NCBI GenBank assembly: GCA_902518955.1
Contig: CABYIR010000012.1
Span: 1 to 42,535, forward strand
Reading direction: 5' to 3'
Length of the DNA: 42,535 bases
From: an uncultured Pelagibacteraceae bacterium
Lineage (GTDB): Bacteria > Pseudomonadota > Alphaproteobacteria > Pelagibacterales > AG-422-B15
A model generated the notes under the pieces. That model made no database searches and was not told the DNA's origin. It saw only the letters and a list, made by a program, of their open reading frames with translations. Both the position numbers and the translations under genes were made by a program. This document shows positions 8,989 through 18,232 of this stretch, piece by piece (within the stretch, counting starts at the first letter, position 1; each line of letters begins with the position of its first letter).

Positions 8989-9027
8989 GCCTTCTATTTA
9001 ATTAAATTAAAAAAAGGATTAATTAAT

Positions 9028-10053
9028 ATGATCATAAGAAAACTTACGATCCTAAGTGCTATTATTTCTTTGTTTACAGTTTCGGCAGCAACTGCTGGTA
9101 CTTTAGATACAGTAAAAGGCCAAGGATTTTTTAATTGTGGAGTAAGTCAGGGTGTACCTGGTTTCTCTAATCCGGACTCTGATGGTAACTGGAGTGGTAT
9201 TGATGTAGACGTATGTCGTGCTGTTTCAGCTGCAATTTTTGGAACTCCAGATAACGTAAAATACGTTCCATTAACAGCTAAAGAAAGATTTACAGCTCTT
9301 CAGTCTGGTGAAATTGATGTGTTATCAAGAAACACAACTTGGACACTATCAAGGGATGCACAAATCGGTCTTGAGTTTGCTGGTGTAAATTTCTACGATG
9401 GACAAGGCTTCATGGTTAGAAGTGATTCAGGAATTACAAGTGCAATGGAATTAGATGGTGCAAGTGTTTGTACAAACCTTGGAACTACTACAGAGTTAAA
9501 CATGGCTGATTTCTTTAGAGCAAATGGTATGTCTTACGAGCCAGTTGTTTTTGAGAAAGCTGATGAAGTTGTAAACGCTTATGACGAAGGTCGTTGCGAC
9601 ACATATACAACTGATAAATCTGGTTTAGCAGCTCAAAGAACTAAGCTTGCTGATCCAGACGCTCATGTTGTTTTACCTGAAACAATTTCTAAAGAGCCTT
9701 TAGGACCCGTTGTTAGAGAAGGTGACGGCGATTGGGCTGACATCGTTAGATGGTCTCTTAATGCTATGATTGAAGCTGAAGAGTTCGGTCTTGATAAAGG
9801 AAGTGCTTCATCTACATGTGCAACAACTGGAAATCCAGTTGTAGCTAGACTATGTGGAAAAGAAGGTGGAAACGGCGCAGCGTTAAATCTTGGTGATAGC
9901 TGGTCATTCGATATTATCTCTCAAGTAGGAAACTACGGTGATATCTATGAAGCTAACGTTGGTGCTAGCACACCTGTTGGACTAGCAAGAGCTGGTTCGC
10001 CAAATGCTTCTTATAAGAATGGTGGAGTTTTATACGCACCTCCTGCTAGATAA
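9028..10053 (+). CDS. aapJ: General L-amino-acid ABC transporter binding protein AapJ
   Basis: A 341-aa periplasmic binding protein of the AapJ/BztA family that captures a wide range of L-amino acids. The signal peptide is about residues 1-23 (ending AATAG). Family features include KGQGFFNCGVSQGVPGFS, WSGIDVDVCRAV and the TAKERFTALQSGEIDVLSRN region. The length is standard for AapJ. Codon use looks more optimised than in the neighbours (many AAC, TAC and GGT), as expected for an abundant protein. It is followed by a strong terminator before aapQ, which would let the binding protein be made in excess over the permease. Confidence 0.95.
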   Translation: MIIRKLTILSAIISLFTVSAATAGTLDTVKGQGFFNCGVSQGVPGFSNPDSDGNWSGIDVDVCRAVSAAIFGTPDNVKYVPLTAKERFTALQSGEIDVLSRNTTWTLSRDAQIGLEFAGVNFYDGQGFMVRSDSGITSAMELDGASVCTNLGTTTELNMADFFRANGMSYEPVVFEKADEVVNAYDEGRCDTYTTDKSGLAAQRTKLADPDAHVVLPETISKEPLGPVVREGDGDWADIVRWSLNAMIEAEEFGLDKGSASSTCATTGNPVVARLCGKEGGNGAALNLGDSWSFDIISQVGNYGDIYEANVGASTPVGLARAGSPNASYKNGGVLYAPPAR

Positions 10054-10078
10054 TCTGCAGATCTTATAAAAAAAAATT

Positions 10079-10112
10079 AAAGGGAGTCATTGTAATTTGA
10101 CTCCCTTTTTTT
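10079..10112 (+). terminator. Rho-independent terminator between aapJ and aapQ
   Basis: A perfect 11-bp inverted repeat, AAAGGGAGTCA (10079-10089) and TGACTCCCTTT (10098-10108), surrounds an 8-base loop and runs into a T tract to 10112. It lies 26 bp past the aapJ stop. It probably ends most transcripts after aapJ, with read-through feeding aapQMP. Confidence 0.93.
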
Positions 10113-10149
10113 ATACAAAATTTAAACTTTCTATTGTATAGGTTAGGGT

Positions 10150-11325
10150 ATGCAGGATAGAAATTTAAGCCTTAGTAACATTCTTTTTAATAGAAGCATT
10201 CAAGGAATTTTCTACCAAATTGTTACTCTAGGTCTAGTCATTTTAGCAATCATTTATATTGTTGATAATACTGCAAGGAATATGGTCGCCAGGGGCCTTG
10301 CAAGCGGTTTTCATTTTTTAGGTGTTGAAGCTCAATTTGATATTCAGATGACTCTTATTGAGTACTCTCCTACATCAACATATTTTGATTCATTTATAGT
10401 TGGCTTGTTAAATACACTATTGGTTGCAGGATTAGGAATATTTGTTGCAACGATTGTAGGATTTGCAGTAGGAATTGCTCGTTTATCACCAAATTGGTTG
10501 ATTGCTAAATTAGCTGAAGCTTATATTGAAATTCTTAGAAATATTCCTTTGCTCCTTCAAATTTTTTTTTGGTATTTTGCAGTACTTAGAGCGTTACCAA
10601 AACCAAAACAAAGTTTGGAATTTGCAGATTCATTTTTTCTAAACAATAGAGGATTATTTATACCAGATCCTGTTTTTGGTGAAGGTGGAGTACTAATCTT
10701 ATATAGTTTTATAGCTGCTATATTGATTAGCATCGGTATTGCTGTATGGTCAAAACAAAGACAAAATAAGACAGGACAAACGTTTCCAGTGTTCTATTCT
10801 TCGATTGGACTACTTATATCATTTGTTTTTTTAAGTATGCTGGCAACAGGATTTCCTGTTACATTTGATTATCCAGAACTTAAAGGTTTTAATTTTAAAG
10901 GTGGTATTAAGTTGATACCTGAATTAGTTGCATTAACGTTTGCTTTATCAATGTATACAGCATCGTTTATAGCCGAAGTTGTTAGAGCTGGGATTCAAGC
11001 AGTATCATTGGGGCAGACAGAAGCCGCTCGTTCACTTGGATTAAATCCCAATCAGATATTGAGGTTAGTAATTATACCGCAAGCCCTTCGTGTTATTGTT
11101 CCTCCTCTAACAAATCAATACTTAAATTTAACTAAAAACTCATCTCTGGCTGCTGCTATTGCATACCCTGATTTGGTTTTAGTTTTTGCAGGAACAGCAT
11201 TAATGCAGACTGGTCAGGCTATTGAAATAATTGGCATGGTAATGGGCGTATATTTATTTTTAAGCTTGATGACTTCAATCATCATGAATCTCTTTAATCG
11301 ATTTATGAGAGTGGCGGAAAGATAG
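10150..11325 (+). CDS. aapQ: General L-amino-acid ABC transporter permease AapQ
   Basis: A 391-aa inner-membrane permease of the HisM/GlnP type, elongated as is typical of AapQ/BztB. The large loop between the early helices is present, and the C-terminal half has the ATPase-contacting EAA loop VVRAGIQAVSLGQTEAARSL near residues 276-295. It pairs with AapM to form the heterodimeric channel for AapJ-bound amino acids. The gene starts 37 bp after the aapJ terminator and ends 2 bp before aapM, so aapQMP form one tight unit. Confidence 0.94.
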   Translation: MQDRNLSLSNILFNRSIQGIFYQIVTLGLVILAIIYIVDNTARNMVARGLASGFHFLGVEAQFDIQMTLIEYSPTSTYFDSFIVGLLNTLLVAGLGIFVATIVGFAVGIARLSPNWLIAKLAEAYIEILRNIPLLLQIFFWYFAVLRALPKPKQSLEFADSFFLNNRGLFIPDPVFGEGGVLILYSFIAAILISIGIAVWSKQRQNKTGQTFPVFYSSIGLLISFVFLSMLATGFPVTFDYPELKGFNFKGGIKLIPELVALTFALSMYTASFIAEVVRAGIQAVSLGQTEAARSLGLNPNQILRLVIIPQALRVIVPPLTNQYLNLTKNSSLAAAIAYPDLVLVFAGTALMQTGQAIEIIGMVMGVYLFLSLMTSIIMNLFNRFMRVAER

Positions 11326-11327
11326 AT

Positions 11328-12422
11328 ATGAATACTGAAATAAAAGATAATATTGAAGTTACAAAACCTCCAATCGCAAGCATTGGAATAATTGGATGGT
11401 TACGTAAAAATTTATTCTCTTCATTGTCAAATACAATATTAACCTTGCTAGGTATTTATCTTCTCTATTCTATTATACCTTCATTCATCTCATGGGCTTT
11501 TATTGATGCAAGCTTTGTAGGCTCAACAAAACAAGAGTGTTCTAAAGAAGGTGCCTGTTGGATATTCATAAAAGAAAACTTAAAACTTATTTTTTATGGA
11601 TTATACCCGTCAGAGGAATTATGGAGAATTAATTCAATGTATTTTGTTCTCTTAGTTTGTGGTATTTATATTTTAATACCAAATTTAAAATATAAGGGTT
11701 TGGTTGGTTCTTTTTTACTTATTTTATTTCCTATTTTGTCTGTTGTAATGTTTTCAGGAGGCTTTGGACTAGAGACGGTTGAGACTAGATTATGGGGAGG
11801 ATTATTTCTAACACTCGTAATTGCAGGAGTGGGGATTGTCTTATCTCTACCAATTGGTGTCATGCTTGCTCTTGGAAGAAGATCCAAACTACCAGTCGTT
11901 TCATTGCTCTCAACAATCTTTATTGAAATTTGGAGAGGGGTTCCTCTAATAACTGTTTTGTTTATGGCATCAAATATGTTTCCATTATTTATGCCAGAAG
12001 GGGTAAACTTTGATAAATTAATAAGAGCCTTAATAGGTGTTATGTTCTTTTCAGCAGCTTACCTTGCTGAAGTTGTAAGAGGTGGTTTACAGGCTATGCC
12101 AAAAGGGCAGTATGAAGCTGCTCAATCAATGGGATTAAGTTATTGGAGAATGATGGCATTAGTAATACTTCCACAATCATTAAAAATGGTTATACCTGCA
12201 ATTATTGGAAGTTTTATAGCTATATTTAAAGATACAACTCTGGTTTTAGTGATAGGATTATTTGATTTTCTTGGTATCATCCAATTTGTTGGTACTAATC
12301 CAGACTGGCTTGGGTTTTCACATGAGGGATATGTATTTGCCGCGGTCATATTCTGGATATTTTGTTTTGGAATGAGTAGATATAGTCAAAATTTAGAAAA
12401 AAAATTAGATACAGGAAGGTAG
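11328..12422 (+). CDS. aapM: General L-amino-acid ABC transporter permease AapM
   Basis: A 364-aa membrane protein, the partner permease of AapQ. It has an N-terminal extension with two to four extra helices before the HisM-like core, as usual for AapM/BztC. The EAA loop is VVRGGLQAMPKGQYEAAQSM near residues 248-267, followed by LPQSLKMVIPAIIG. The spacing is 2 bp after aapQ and 3 bp before aapP, consistent with coupled translation. Membrane location and pairing are inferred from the family. Confidence 0.94.
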   Translation: MNTEIKDNIEVTKPPIASIGIIGWLRKNLFSSLSNTILTLLGIYLLYSIIPSFISWAFIDASFVGSTKQECSKEGACWIFIKENLKLIFYGLYPSEELWRINSMYFVLLVCGIYILIPNLKYKGLVGSFLLILFPILSVVMFSGGFGLETVETRLWGGLFLTLVIAGVGIVLSLPIGVMLALGRRSKLPVVSLLSTIFIEIWRGVPLITVLFMASNMFPLFMPEGVNFDKLIRALIGVMFFSAAYLAEVVRGGLQAMPKGQYEAAQSMGLSYWRMMALVILPQSLKMVIPAIIGSFIAIFKDTTLVLVIGLFDFLGIIQFVGTNPDWLGFSHEGYVFAAVIFWIFCFGMSRYSQNLEKKLDTGR

Positions 12423-12425
12423 ATA

Positions 12426-13163
12426 ATGACAACTGAATTAATGATAGAAATGAATAATGTTCATAAGTGGTTTGGTGATTTACATGTGCTGAATGATGTA
12501 AACCTCAAAGTGAATAAAAGTGAAAAAATTGTTATTTGTGGTCCATCAGGTTCAGGTAAGTCTACACTTATTAGATGCATTAATCGTCTTGAAGAGCATC
12601 AAAGAGGTGAAATTATTGTTGAAGGAACTGAACTTACTAATGATAGTAGAAGTATAGAACGTATAAGAGGTGAGGTTGGAATGGTATTCCAACAATTTAA
12701 CTTATTTCCTCACTTATCTATACTAGATAATGTAACTCTTGCCCCCATTTGGGTAAGAAAAACTCCAAAAGCTCAAGCGATTGACAAAGCCATGGAATAT
12801 TTAAAAAGAGTTCAAATAGATGACCAGGCTTATAAGTATCCAAGTCAATTATCTGGTGGTCAGCAACAAAGAGCAGCTATTGCCAGAGCTTTATGTATGG
12901 AACCTAGAATAATGTTATTTGATGAACCTACCTCTGCTTTGGACCCTGAAATGATTAAAGAGGTGCTAGATGTAATGGTTGGCTTGGCTGAAGGTGGAAT
13001 GACAATGATTGTTGTAACCCATGAAATGGGATTTGCAAAAGAAGTTGCAGACAAAATTATTTTTATGGATGAGGGTCAAATAGTTGAAGCAAAAAGTCCT
13101 GATGATTTCTTTAATAATCCTGAGAGCGAGAGAACAAAAACGTTCTTAAGTCAGATACTATAA
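12426..13163 (+). CDS. aapP: General L-amino-acid ABC transporter ATPase AapP
   Basis: A 245-aa cytoplasmic ATPase that powers AapQM. Walker A is GPSGSGKS at residues 39-46, the Q-loop is FQQFNLFPH near 88-96, the signature LSGGQQQ is at 142-148, Walker B with DEP is at 166-168 and the switch histidine is His199. It is the last gene of the aap cluster. Its stop codon is one base from the CCA end of the oppositely oriented tRNA-Asn, so there is no intergenic terminator and transcripts must run into the tRNA antisense strand or end by another means. Confidence 0.96.
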   Translation: MTTELMIEMNNVHKWFGDLHVLNDVNLKVNKSEKIVICGPSGSGKSTLIRCINRLEEHQRGEIIVEGTELTNDSRSIERIRGEVGMVFQQFNLFPHLSILDNVTLAPIWVRKTPKAQAIDKAMEYLKRVQIDDQAYKYPSQLSGGQQQRAAIARALCMEPRIMLFDEPTSALDPEMIKEVLDVMVGLAEGGMTMIVVTHEMGFAKEVADKIIFMDEGQIVEAKSPDDFFNNPESERTKTFLSQIL

Positions 13164-13164
13164 T

Positions 13165-13240
13165 TGGCTCCCCAGGCTGGACTCGAACCAGCGACAAAGC
13201 GATTAACAGTCGCTTGCTCTACCAACTGAGCTACTGGGGA
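13165..13240 (-). tRNA. tRNA-Asn (anticodon GTT)
   Basis: Read on the minus strand this is a 76-base cloverleaf with acceptor arms TCCCCAG/CTGGGGA, anticodon loop CTGTTAA (anticodon GTT), T-loop TTCGAGT, discriminator G and an encoded CCA. It is convergent with aapP at a distance of one base. Confidence 0.97.
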
Positions 13241-13308
13241 AGAGTACCGATTTATATCAAAAACTATTCAATTTATCCAGATTTACTTTAATAATATACT
13301 TTAGAAAA

Positions 13309-14328
13309 ATGGTAGTACAGAAAGACAATATTTACGAGTTTGGATTTGGTAGAAGTGATAACCAATCTAGTAATACAAACCTTTTAGATGAAGCTGTTTT
13401 TAGTTTTTTATATGGGGGTTTATTTAAAGTCTTAAAATCACTTTCATTAAATAGTATCTTAGACTTAGAAATAGTTTTCCGTTTATATATTAATTTTTTA
13501 AAAGGACTCTCATTTTATGACATTCATTATTTTACTCAATCTCCTGAGAGAACATTATGGAGAAGGCTAAAATACTTAGAAGAGCAAAATGTTATTAAAC
13601 GATCTAAAAATCAAAAAGATAAGAGAACAATAACTTTCCTTCTTACTAAATCAGCTTTTGATACTCTAAGTAATTCTATACCAAAAGAAGATTTAGCAAT
13701 AACGATTTCAAAAATTGCAATGAACTATGCTGACAAATTATGGATGTTTAATGTTAGAGATCCTAATCAAGTTCGAAAAACATTATATAATATTGCAAGA
13801 AGCGCTGTATCTATGAATGATAAAAATTATTTATGTCAATTTGCATTTGGTCTATCTTATTACTATACTGCAAACTATGATTTATCTTTAAATCATTCAT
13901 ACAATTCTTTTCAAGCTGAAAAGAAATTTGCTCATGCACGGAGACTTTTTGCTTCTAGCCTCTATCAAATAGATGAAAAGAAAAGAGCTTATATAGAGAT
14001 TAATAAAGCCCTTGATTTAAATACAGATGAATATGGAAAATGGAGAACCCTTTATGAAATGTGGAGATTTAATTTTAATGACGACAATATTGAAGAGGCA
14101 AAAAAAATTTCTAAAGAGATTGTAAGAATCCAGCCTGACTATCCACAATCTTACATAGCGGCACTTGCCTCATTAGATATAAAAAACAAAATAAGTGACA
14201 CATATAAAAGGAAAATATTCGAGAAGATGCCAAACTTTTCACCAGCTATGATCAAAAACTTTCATTCGTGGATAAGGCCTGATCAAGCAGAGAAGCTTCG
14301 CTCAGCTTTAGAAAGATTTAATATTTAA
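13309..14328 (+). CDS. Winged-helix plus TPR-like protein of unknown function
   Basis: A 339-aa protein with no signal peptide that I do not recognise as a named gene. Residues of about 50-125 look like a MarR-type winged helix: a recognition-helix-like segment SPERTLWRRLKYLEEQNVIKR, then a basic wing with KDKRTITFLLT. Residues of about 150-339 are mostly helical and TPR-like: paired helices with AFGLSYYYTANYD, then AYIEINKALDLN, then EEAKKISKEIVRIQPDYPQSY. This would fit a DNA-binding regulator that senses a partner through its repeats. It is alone between two tRNA genes on the other strand, with no operon partner. The winged-helix call is moderately supported and the target is unknown. Confidence 0.6.
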   Translation: MVVQKDNIYEFGFGRSDNQSSNTNLLDEAVFSFLYGGLFKVLKSLSLNSILDLEIVFRLYINFLKGLSFYDIHYFTQSPERTLWRRLKYLEEQNVIKRSKNQKDKRTITFLLTKSAFDTLSNSIPKEDLAITISKIAMNYADKLWMFNVRDPNQVRKTLYNIARSAVSMNDKNYLCQFAFGLSYYYTANYDLSLNHSYNSFQAEKKFAHARRLFASSLYQIDEKKRAYIEINKALDLNTDEYGKWRTLYEMWRFNFNDDNIEEAKKISKEIVRIQPDYPQSYIAALASLDIKNKISDTYKRKIFEKMPNFSPAMIKNFHSWIRPDQAEKLRSALERFNI

Positions 14329-14402
14329 TGGAGGCCACGCCCAGAATCGAACTGGGATACAAGGATTTGCAGTCCTCTGCGTAACCATTCCGCCACGTGG
14401 CC
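14329..14402 (-). tRNA. tRNA-Cys (anticodon GCA)
   Basis: On the minus strand this is a 74-base cloverleaf with acceptor arms GGCCACG/CGTGGCC, anticodon loop CTGCAAA (anticodon GCA), T-loop TTCGATT, discriminator T as expected for cysteine tRNA, and an encoded CCA. Its 3' end directly abuts the stop codon of the convergent winged-helix gene with no spacer. Confidence 0.97.
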
Positions 14403-14482
14403 ATTTGAGCGACAATATATATAAGTTATTGTTTATTAGAAAGATAATTGATTAAGAAATAATCATTAATTGATCTTAACGT

Positions 14483-15145
14483 ATGAATGATTATAAGAAT
14501 TGTATGGATTTAAATAAAAATATGGTTGAAGGACAAATAAAGCCCTTGGGTAATATAAGTAATCAGATAATGAATGCATTTTTATCAATCCCAAGAGATC
14601 AATTTGTTCCATTAGAATTTAAGAATTTTGCATATTTAGAAAAGAATATTGAACTTGGTAATGATCGTTTTTTATTAAAACCTAGTCTTATTGCAAAAAT
14701 AATTTCCTTGGCTGATTTTAATTCAAGTGACACAGTTCTTATAATAGGCTCTTCTACAGGCTACTCTTCTGCAATCTTATCAAATATTGCTGAGACCGTA
14801 ATATCAATTGAAGAAGATGATCAATTAGTGAAGTTTTCTGAGACTATGGTATTACATAAAAAGATAGATAATGTTGTTTTTTTAAAAAAAGATCTAAATG
14901 AAGGATGTCCTGAGCATGGTCCTTTTAACAAGATTTTAATTGAAGGAGCTGTTGAAGACATCCCAAACTATCTATTTGAACAATTAGATGAAAATGGGAA
15001 AATGATTGCCATTATAGCTAATGGTGAATTATCTGAAGTTAGGGAATATAACAAAGTAGAAGAAAATATCGGTTCAAAATTTCTATTTAATTGTGAAGCA
15101 CCAAAATTAAAAGCATTTAATAAAACAGATAGTTTTAATTTTTAA
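14483..15145 (+). CDS. Pcm-like protein-L-isoaspartate methyltransferase homologue
   Basis: A 220-aa cytoplasmic SAM-dependent methyltransferase of the Pcm family, which repairs isoaspartyl damage in classical members. The start MVEGQIKPLG (residues 14-23) followed by IPRDQFVP is typical of the alphaproteobacterial form found near popZ/valS. The SAM-binding motif is VLIIGSSTGYSSA near residue 86, with the acidic motif SIEED after it. The usual catalytic loop is weakly conserved (FLLKPSLIAKI). The C-terminal third is divergent, so repair activity is uncertain. It lies 19 bp before popZ on the same strand. Confidence 0.75.
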   Translation: MNDYKNCMDLNKNMVEGQIKPLGNISNQIMNAFLSIPRDQFVPLEFKNFAYLEKNIELGNDRFLLKPSLIAKIISLADFNSSDTVLIIGSSTGYSSAILSNIAETVISIEEDDQLVKFSETMVLHKKIDNVVFLKKDLNEGCPEHGPFNKILIEGAVEDIPNYLFEQLDENGKMIAIIANGELSEVREYNKVEENIGSKFLFNCEAPKLKAFNKTDSFNF

Positions 15146-15164
15146 AAAAAGTAAGATAATAAAT

Positions 15165-15569
15165 ATGACATCTAATACTGCAGAAACTGAAGATATTTTA
15201 AAAGCTATCAGAGAGATGATGGGAGAAGAGTCAGCGCAAGAATCTCTTCCAAAAGATGTACTAGATCTTACACAAAAAGTAGAAACAGATGATCAAGGTC
15301 AAAGAAATCAAACTGATAGTGTTGACAATGGTATTCTAGAGTTGACTAACATAATTGATGATAGCCAAAATAATGAGATTAATGATTATATTGATGATAA
15401 AGAAGAAGTGAGTATTGATGATAAAGAACTTGAATCAATAATTAAAGAAAGAATTAGATCAAAATACTCGTCAAAAATAGATGAGATTATAAAAGATGAA
15501 ATTGAAAATATAATTTCTGAAAAACTGTCAGCTATACGAGTTGATTTTAAAAACAATCAATCTAACTAG
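15165..15569 (+). CDS. popZ: PopZ-like polar organising protein (DUF2497)
   Basis: A 134-aa protein matching the DUF2497/PopZ family. PopZ forms polar condensates that anchor the chromosome origin in Caulobacter. The short N-terminal helix EDILKAIREMMGEE (residues 9-22) and a DVLDLT box (31-36) match the family. A C-terminal helical block (about 88-127: IIKERIRSKY, then IDEIIKDEIENII) corresponds to the oligomerisation helices. The central linker (about 37-85) is rich in Asp, Glu, Asn and Gln and has essentially no proline, unlike the proline-rich acidic linker of Caulobacter PopZ. Position directly before valS, as in Caulobacter, supports the call. Confidence 0.75.
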   Translation: MTSNTAETEDILKAIREMMGEESAQESLPKDVLDLTQKVETDDQGQRNQTDSVDNGILELTNIIDDSQNNEINDYIDDKEEVSIDDKELESIIKERIRSKYSSKIDEIIKDEIENIISEKLSAIRVDFKNNQSN

Positions 15570-15575
15570 TAGATA

Positions 15576-18224
15576 ATGTTGGAAAAGTATTACAAGCATG
15601 AACTTGTAGAAAAAGAGATATATGAAAGCTGGGAGAAAGATAAGGATTTCATAGCAAAGGCTACTGATGAGAACTTTAAACCCTTTTGTATTGTAATCCC
15701 ACCACCCAATGTAACAGGTACATTACATATGGGACATGCTTTAAATAATACATTGCAAGACATATTAACTCGTTATCAGCGTATGCAAGGTAAAGACGTT
15801 TTATGGCAGCCTGGTATGGATCATGCTGGTATTGCAACAGAAATGGTTGTTGAAAGAGAGCTTAAAAAAAAAGGTATAAAAAAATCTGAGTTATCAAGAG
15901 AAGAATTTGTCAAAAAGGTATGGGAATGGAAAGATGTTTCAGGGGGCTTAATACTTAATCAATTGAAAAGACTAGGCGCTTCCTGTGATTGGGATCGAGA
16001 GAGATTTACTTTTGATGAAGGATTATCAGAGGCTGTCAGACATGTATTTATTGAGTTGTTCAACCAGGGTTTAATTTATCGAGATAAAAGACTTTCTAAT
16101 TGGGATCCAAAATTAAAAACGACAATCTCTGATCTAGAAGTTTTACAAAAAGAAATAAAGGGAAATCTTTGGTATATCGAATATGATATTGAAGAATCTG
16201 AAGAAACGATTGTTGTAGCAACTACTCGTCCAGAAACAATGTTAGGTGATACAGGAATTGCAGTTCATCCTGACGATGATCGATATAAGGAACTAGTGGG
16301 TAAGAACGCTATTCTTCCTCTCGTAAATAAACCAATAAAAATAATTGCAGATGAATATGCCAAATCTGACCAAGGTTCTGGTGCTGTAAAAATTACTCCT
16401 GCGCATGACTTTAATGATTTCGAAGTAGGCAAAAGAAATCATTTAGAAGTAATAAATATTTTTGATGAAAATGCTTGTTTAAACAAAAATGTTCCAGAAA
16501 AATATATTGGGCTTGATCGGTATGATGCAAGAAATATGGTTATTGAAGACCTAAAAGCATTAGACAAGTTAGTGAAGATCGAAGAAAATTTACATGCAGT
16601 TCCTTATGGAGATCGTTCAGATGTTGTTATAGAACCCTTATTAACAGATCAATGGTTCGTTGATGCAGAAAAATTAGCTTATCAAGCAATAAGAAAAGTA
16701 AAAGATAAAGAAACCAGATTTATTCCTCAAAATTGGGAAAAAACTTATTACGAATGGATGGAAAATATACAACCTTGGTGTATATCCAGACAATTACTTT
16801 GGGGACATCAAATTCCAGTATGGTATGGACCTGATAATAAAGCTTTTGCAGCAAATTCTCATGAAGAAGCAATTAATTTAGCCAAAAAACATTATGGAAA
16901 AGAAGTATCAATGGAACAAGATACTGACGTACTTGATACTTGGTTCTCATCAGCATTATGGCCATTTTCAACCTTAGGCTGGCCAGAAAAAACAGCTGAA
17001 CTTGAAAAGTATTATCCCACTTCAGTTCTTGTCACAGGCTTTGATATTATTTTCTTTTGGGTTGCAAGGATGATGATGATGGCTCTGCATTTTACTGAAA
17101 CAGTTCCTTTTAAAGATGTTTATGTTCATGCATTAGTACGAGATGAAAAAGGTCAGAAAATGTCAAAATCAAAAGGTAATGTTATAGATCCTATAGTATT
17201 AATGGATCAATATGGAGCAGATTCTCTAAGAATGACATTATGTTCAATGGCTGCTCAAGGAAGAGATATTAAATTATCCTCCCAAAGAGTTGAGGGATAT
17301 AGAAATTTCATAACAAAAATATGGAATGCAATAAAATTTTTTGAGTTAAATGAATGTTACTGTTCTAATTTTAACTTAGAAAATTGTAAAAATGATTTCA
17401 ATATTTGGATCTTAAAACAACTCGATCAATGTGAAAATGAAACAAAAAATGCACTAGAGTCTTATAGGTTTAATGAAGCAGCAAATTCTTTATATAGATT
17501 TATTTGGAATATATTTTGTGATTGGTACATTGAACTTACAAAAATAATCTTAAGTGATGTAAGTCACGAAGATAGATTAGAAACACAAAATGTTGCGTCC
17601 TATGTTTTAAAAAATATAACTATAATGCTACACCCCATCATGCCATTTGTGACCGAACATTTGTGGAAAGAGATAGATTTTATTAATCAAGGTAGCTCAA
17701 AAAAAGTAATTCATGCGAATTGGCCTAAAATAATTAAACCAAAAAAACACGAGGGTGGAAATATAAATAAGCTAATTGAGATCATTAGTTCAATTCGATC
17801 TACTCGATCTGAACTGAATGTCCCTCCTAAGACTATGATTGAAGGGTTTTTTAATGGTGAACAAGTCAGCCTAAATACAATTTTTAATAAATATAGTGAT
17901 GTTCTTAAATCAATTGCAAGAGTCAATATTATTCAAGATTTTAAAGGTGAACGATCTGTTGGTGACATTCAAATTATTCATGAAAATGAAACGTTTTATT
18001 TAAAGCTCTTAAATACTATAGATTTCAAAACCGAAAGTACAAGATTGAATAAAAATCTCTCTAAAATATCTTCGGAAATAAATAAAATCAGAATCAAATT
18101 AGATAGTAAGAATTTTATCGAAAACGCTCCAGATGATGTTATAAAGGAACAAAAAGATAGATTAGAGGAATATTTATCTTCAAAATTAAAAATTGAAGAT
18201 GCTATTAAAAGTTTTTCAAGTTAA
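15576..18224 (+). CDS. valS: Valyl-tRNA synthetase
   Basis: An 882-aa class I aminoacyl-tRNA synthetase that charges tRNA-Val. The HIGH-type signature is HMGH at residues 51-54 within [15 protein letters not shown]. The KMSKS loop is at 528-532. The editing (CP1) domain between them contains [11 protein letters not shown] and [14 protein letters not shown]. The C-terminal coiled-coil arm (about 815-880, rich in Lys, Glu and Leu) is present. The length is standard. It begins 6 bp after popZ and ends 8 bp before ilvD, so the four genes from the Pcm-like gene to ilvD form one directional cluster. Confidence 0.98.
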   Translation: MLEKYYKHELVEKEIYESWEKDKDFIAKATDENFKPFCIVIPPPNVTGTLHMGHALNNTLQDILTRYQRMQGKDVLWQPGMDHAGIATEMVVERELKKKGIKKSELSREEFVKKVWEWKDVSGGLILNQLKRLGASCDWDRERFTFDEGLSEAVRHVFIELFNQGLIYRDKRLSNWDPKLKTTISDLEVLQKEIKGNLWYIEYDIEESEETIVVATTRPETMLGDTGIAVHPDDDRYKELVGKNAILPLVNKPIKIIADEYAKSDQGSGAVKITPAHDFNDFEVGKRNHLEVINIFDENACLNKNVPEKYIGLDRYDARNMVIEDLKALDKLVKIEENLHAVPYGDRSDVVIEPLLTDQWFVDAEKLAYQAIRKVKDKETRFIPQNWEKTYYEWMENIQPWCISRQLLWGHQIPVWYGPDNKAFAANSHEEAINLAKKHYGKEVSMEQDTDVLDTWFSSALWPFSTLGWPEKTAELEKYYPTSVLVTGFDIIFFWVARMMMMALHFTETVPFKDVYVHALVRDEKGQKMSKSKGNVIDPIVLMDQYGADSLRMTLCSMAAQGRDIKLSSQRVEGYRNFITKIWNAIKFFELNECYCSNFNLENCKNDFNIWILKQLDQCENETKNALESYRFNEAANSLYRFIWNIFCDWYIELTKIILSDVSHEDRLETQNVASYVLKNITIMLHPIMPFVTEHLWKEIDFINQGSSKKVIHANWPKIIKPKKHEGGNINKLIEIISSIRSTRSELNVPPKTMIEGFFNGEQVSLNTIFNKYSDVLKSIARVNIIQDFKGERSVGDIQIIHENETFYLKLLNTIDFKTESTRLNKNLSKISSEINKIRIKLDSKNFIENAPDDVIKEQKDRLEEYLSSKLKIEDAIKSFSS

Positions 18225-18232
18225 AGTTAGTT

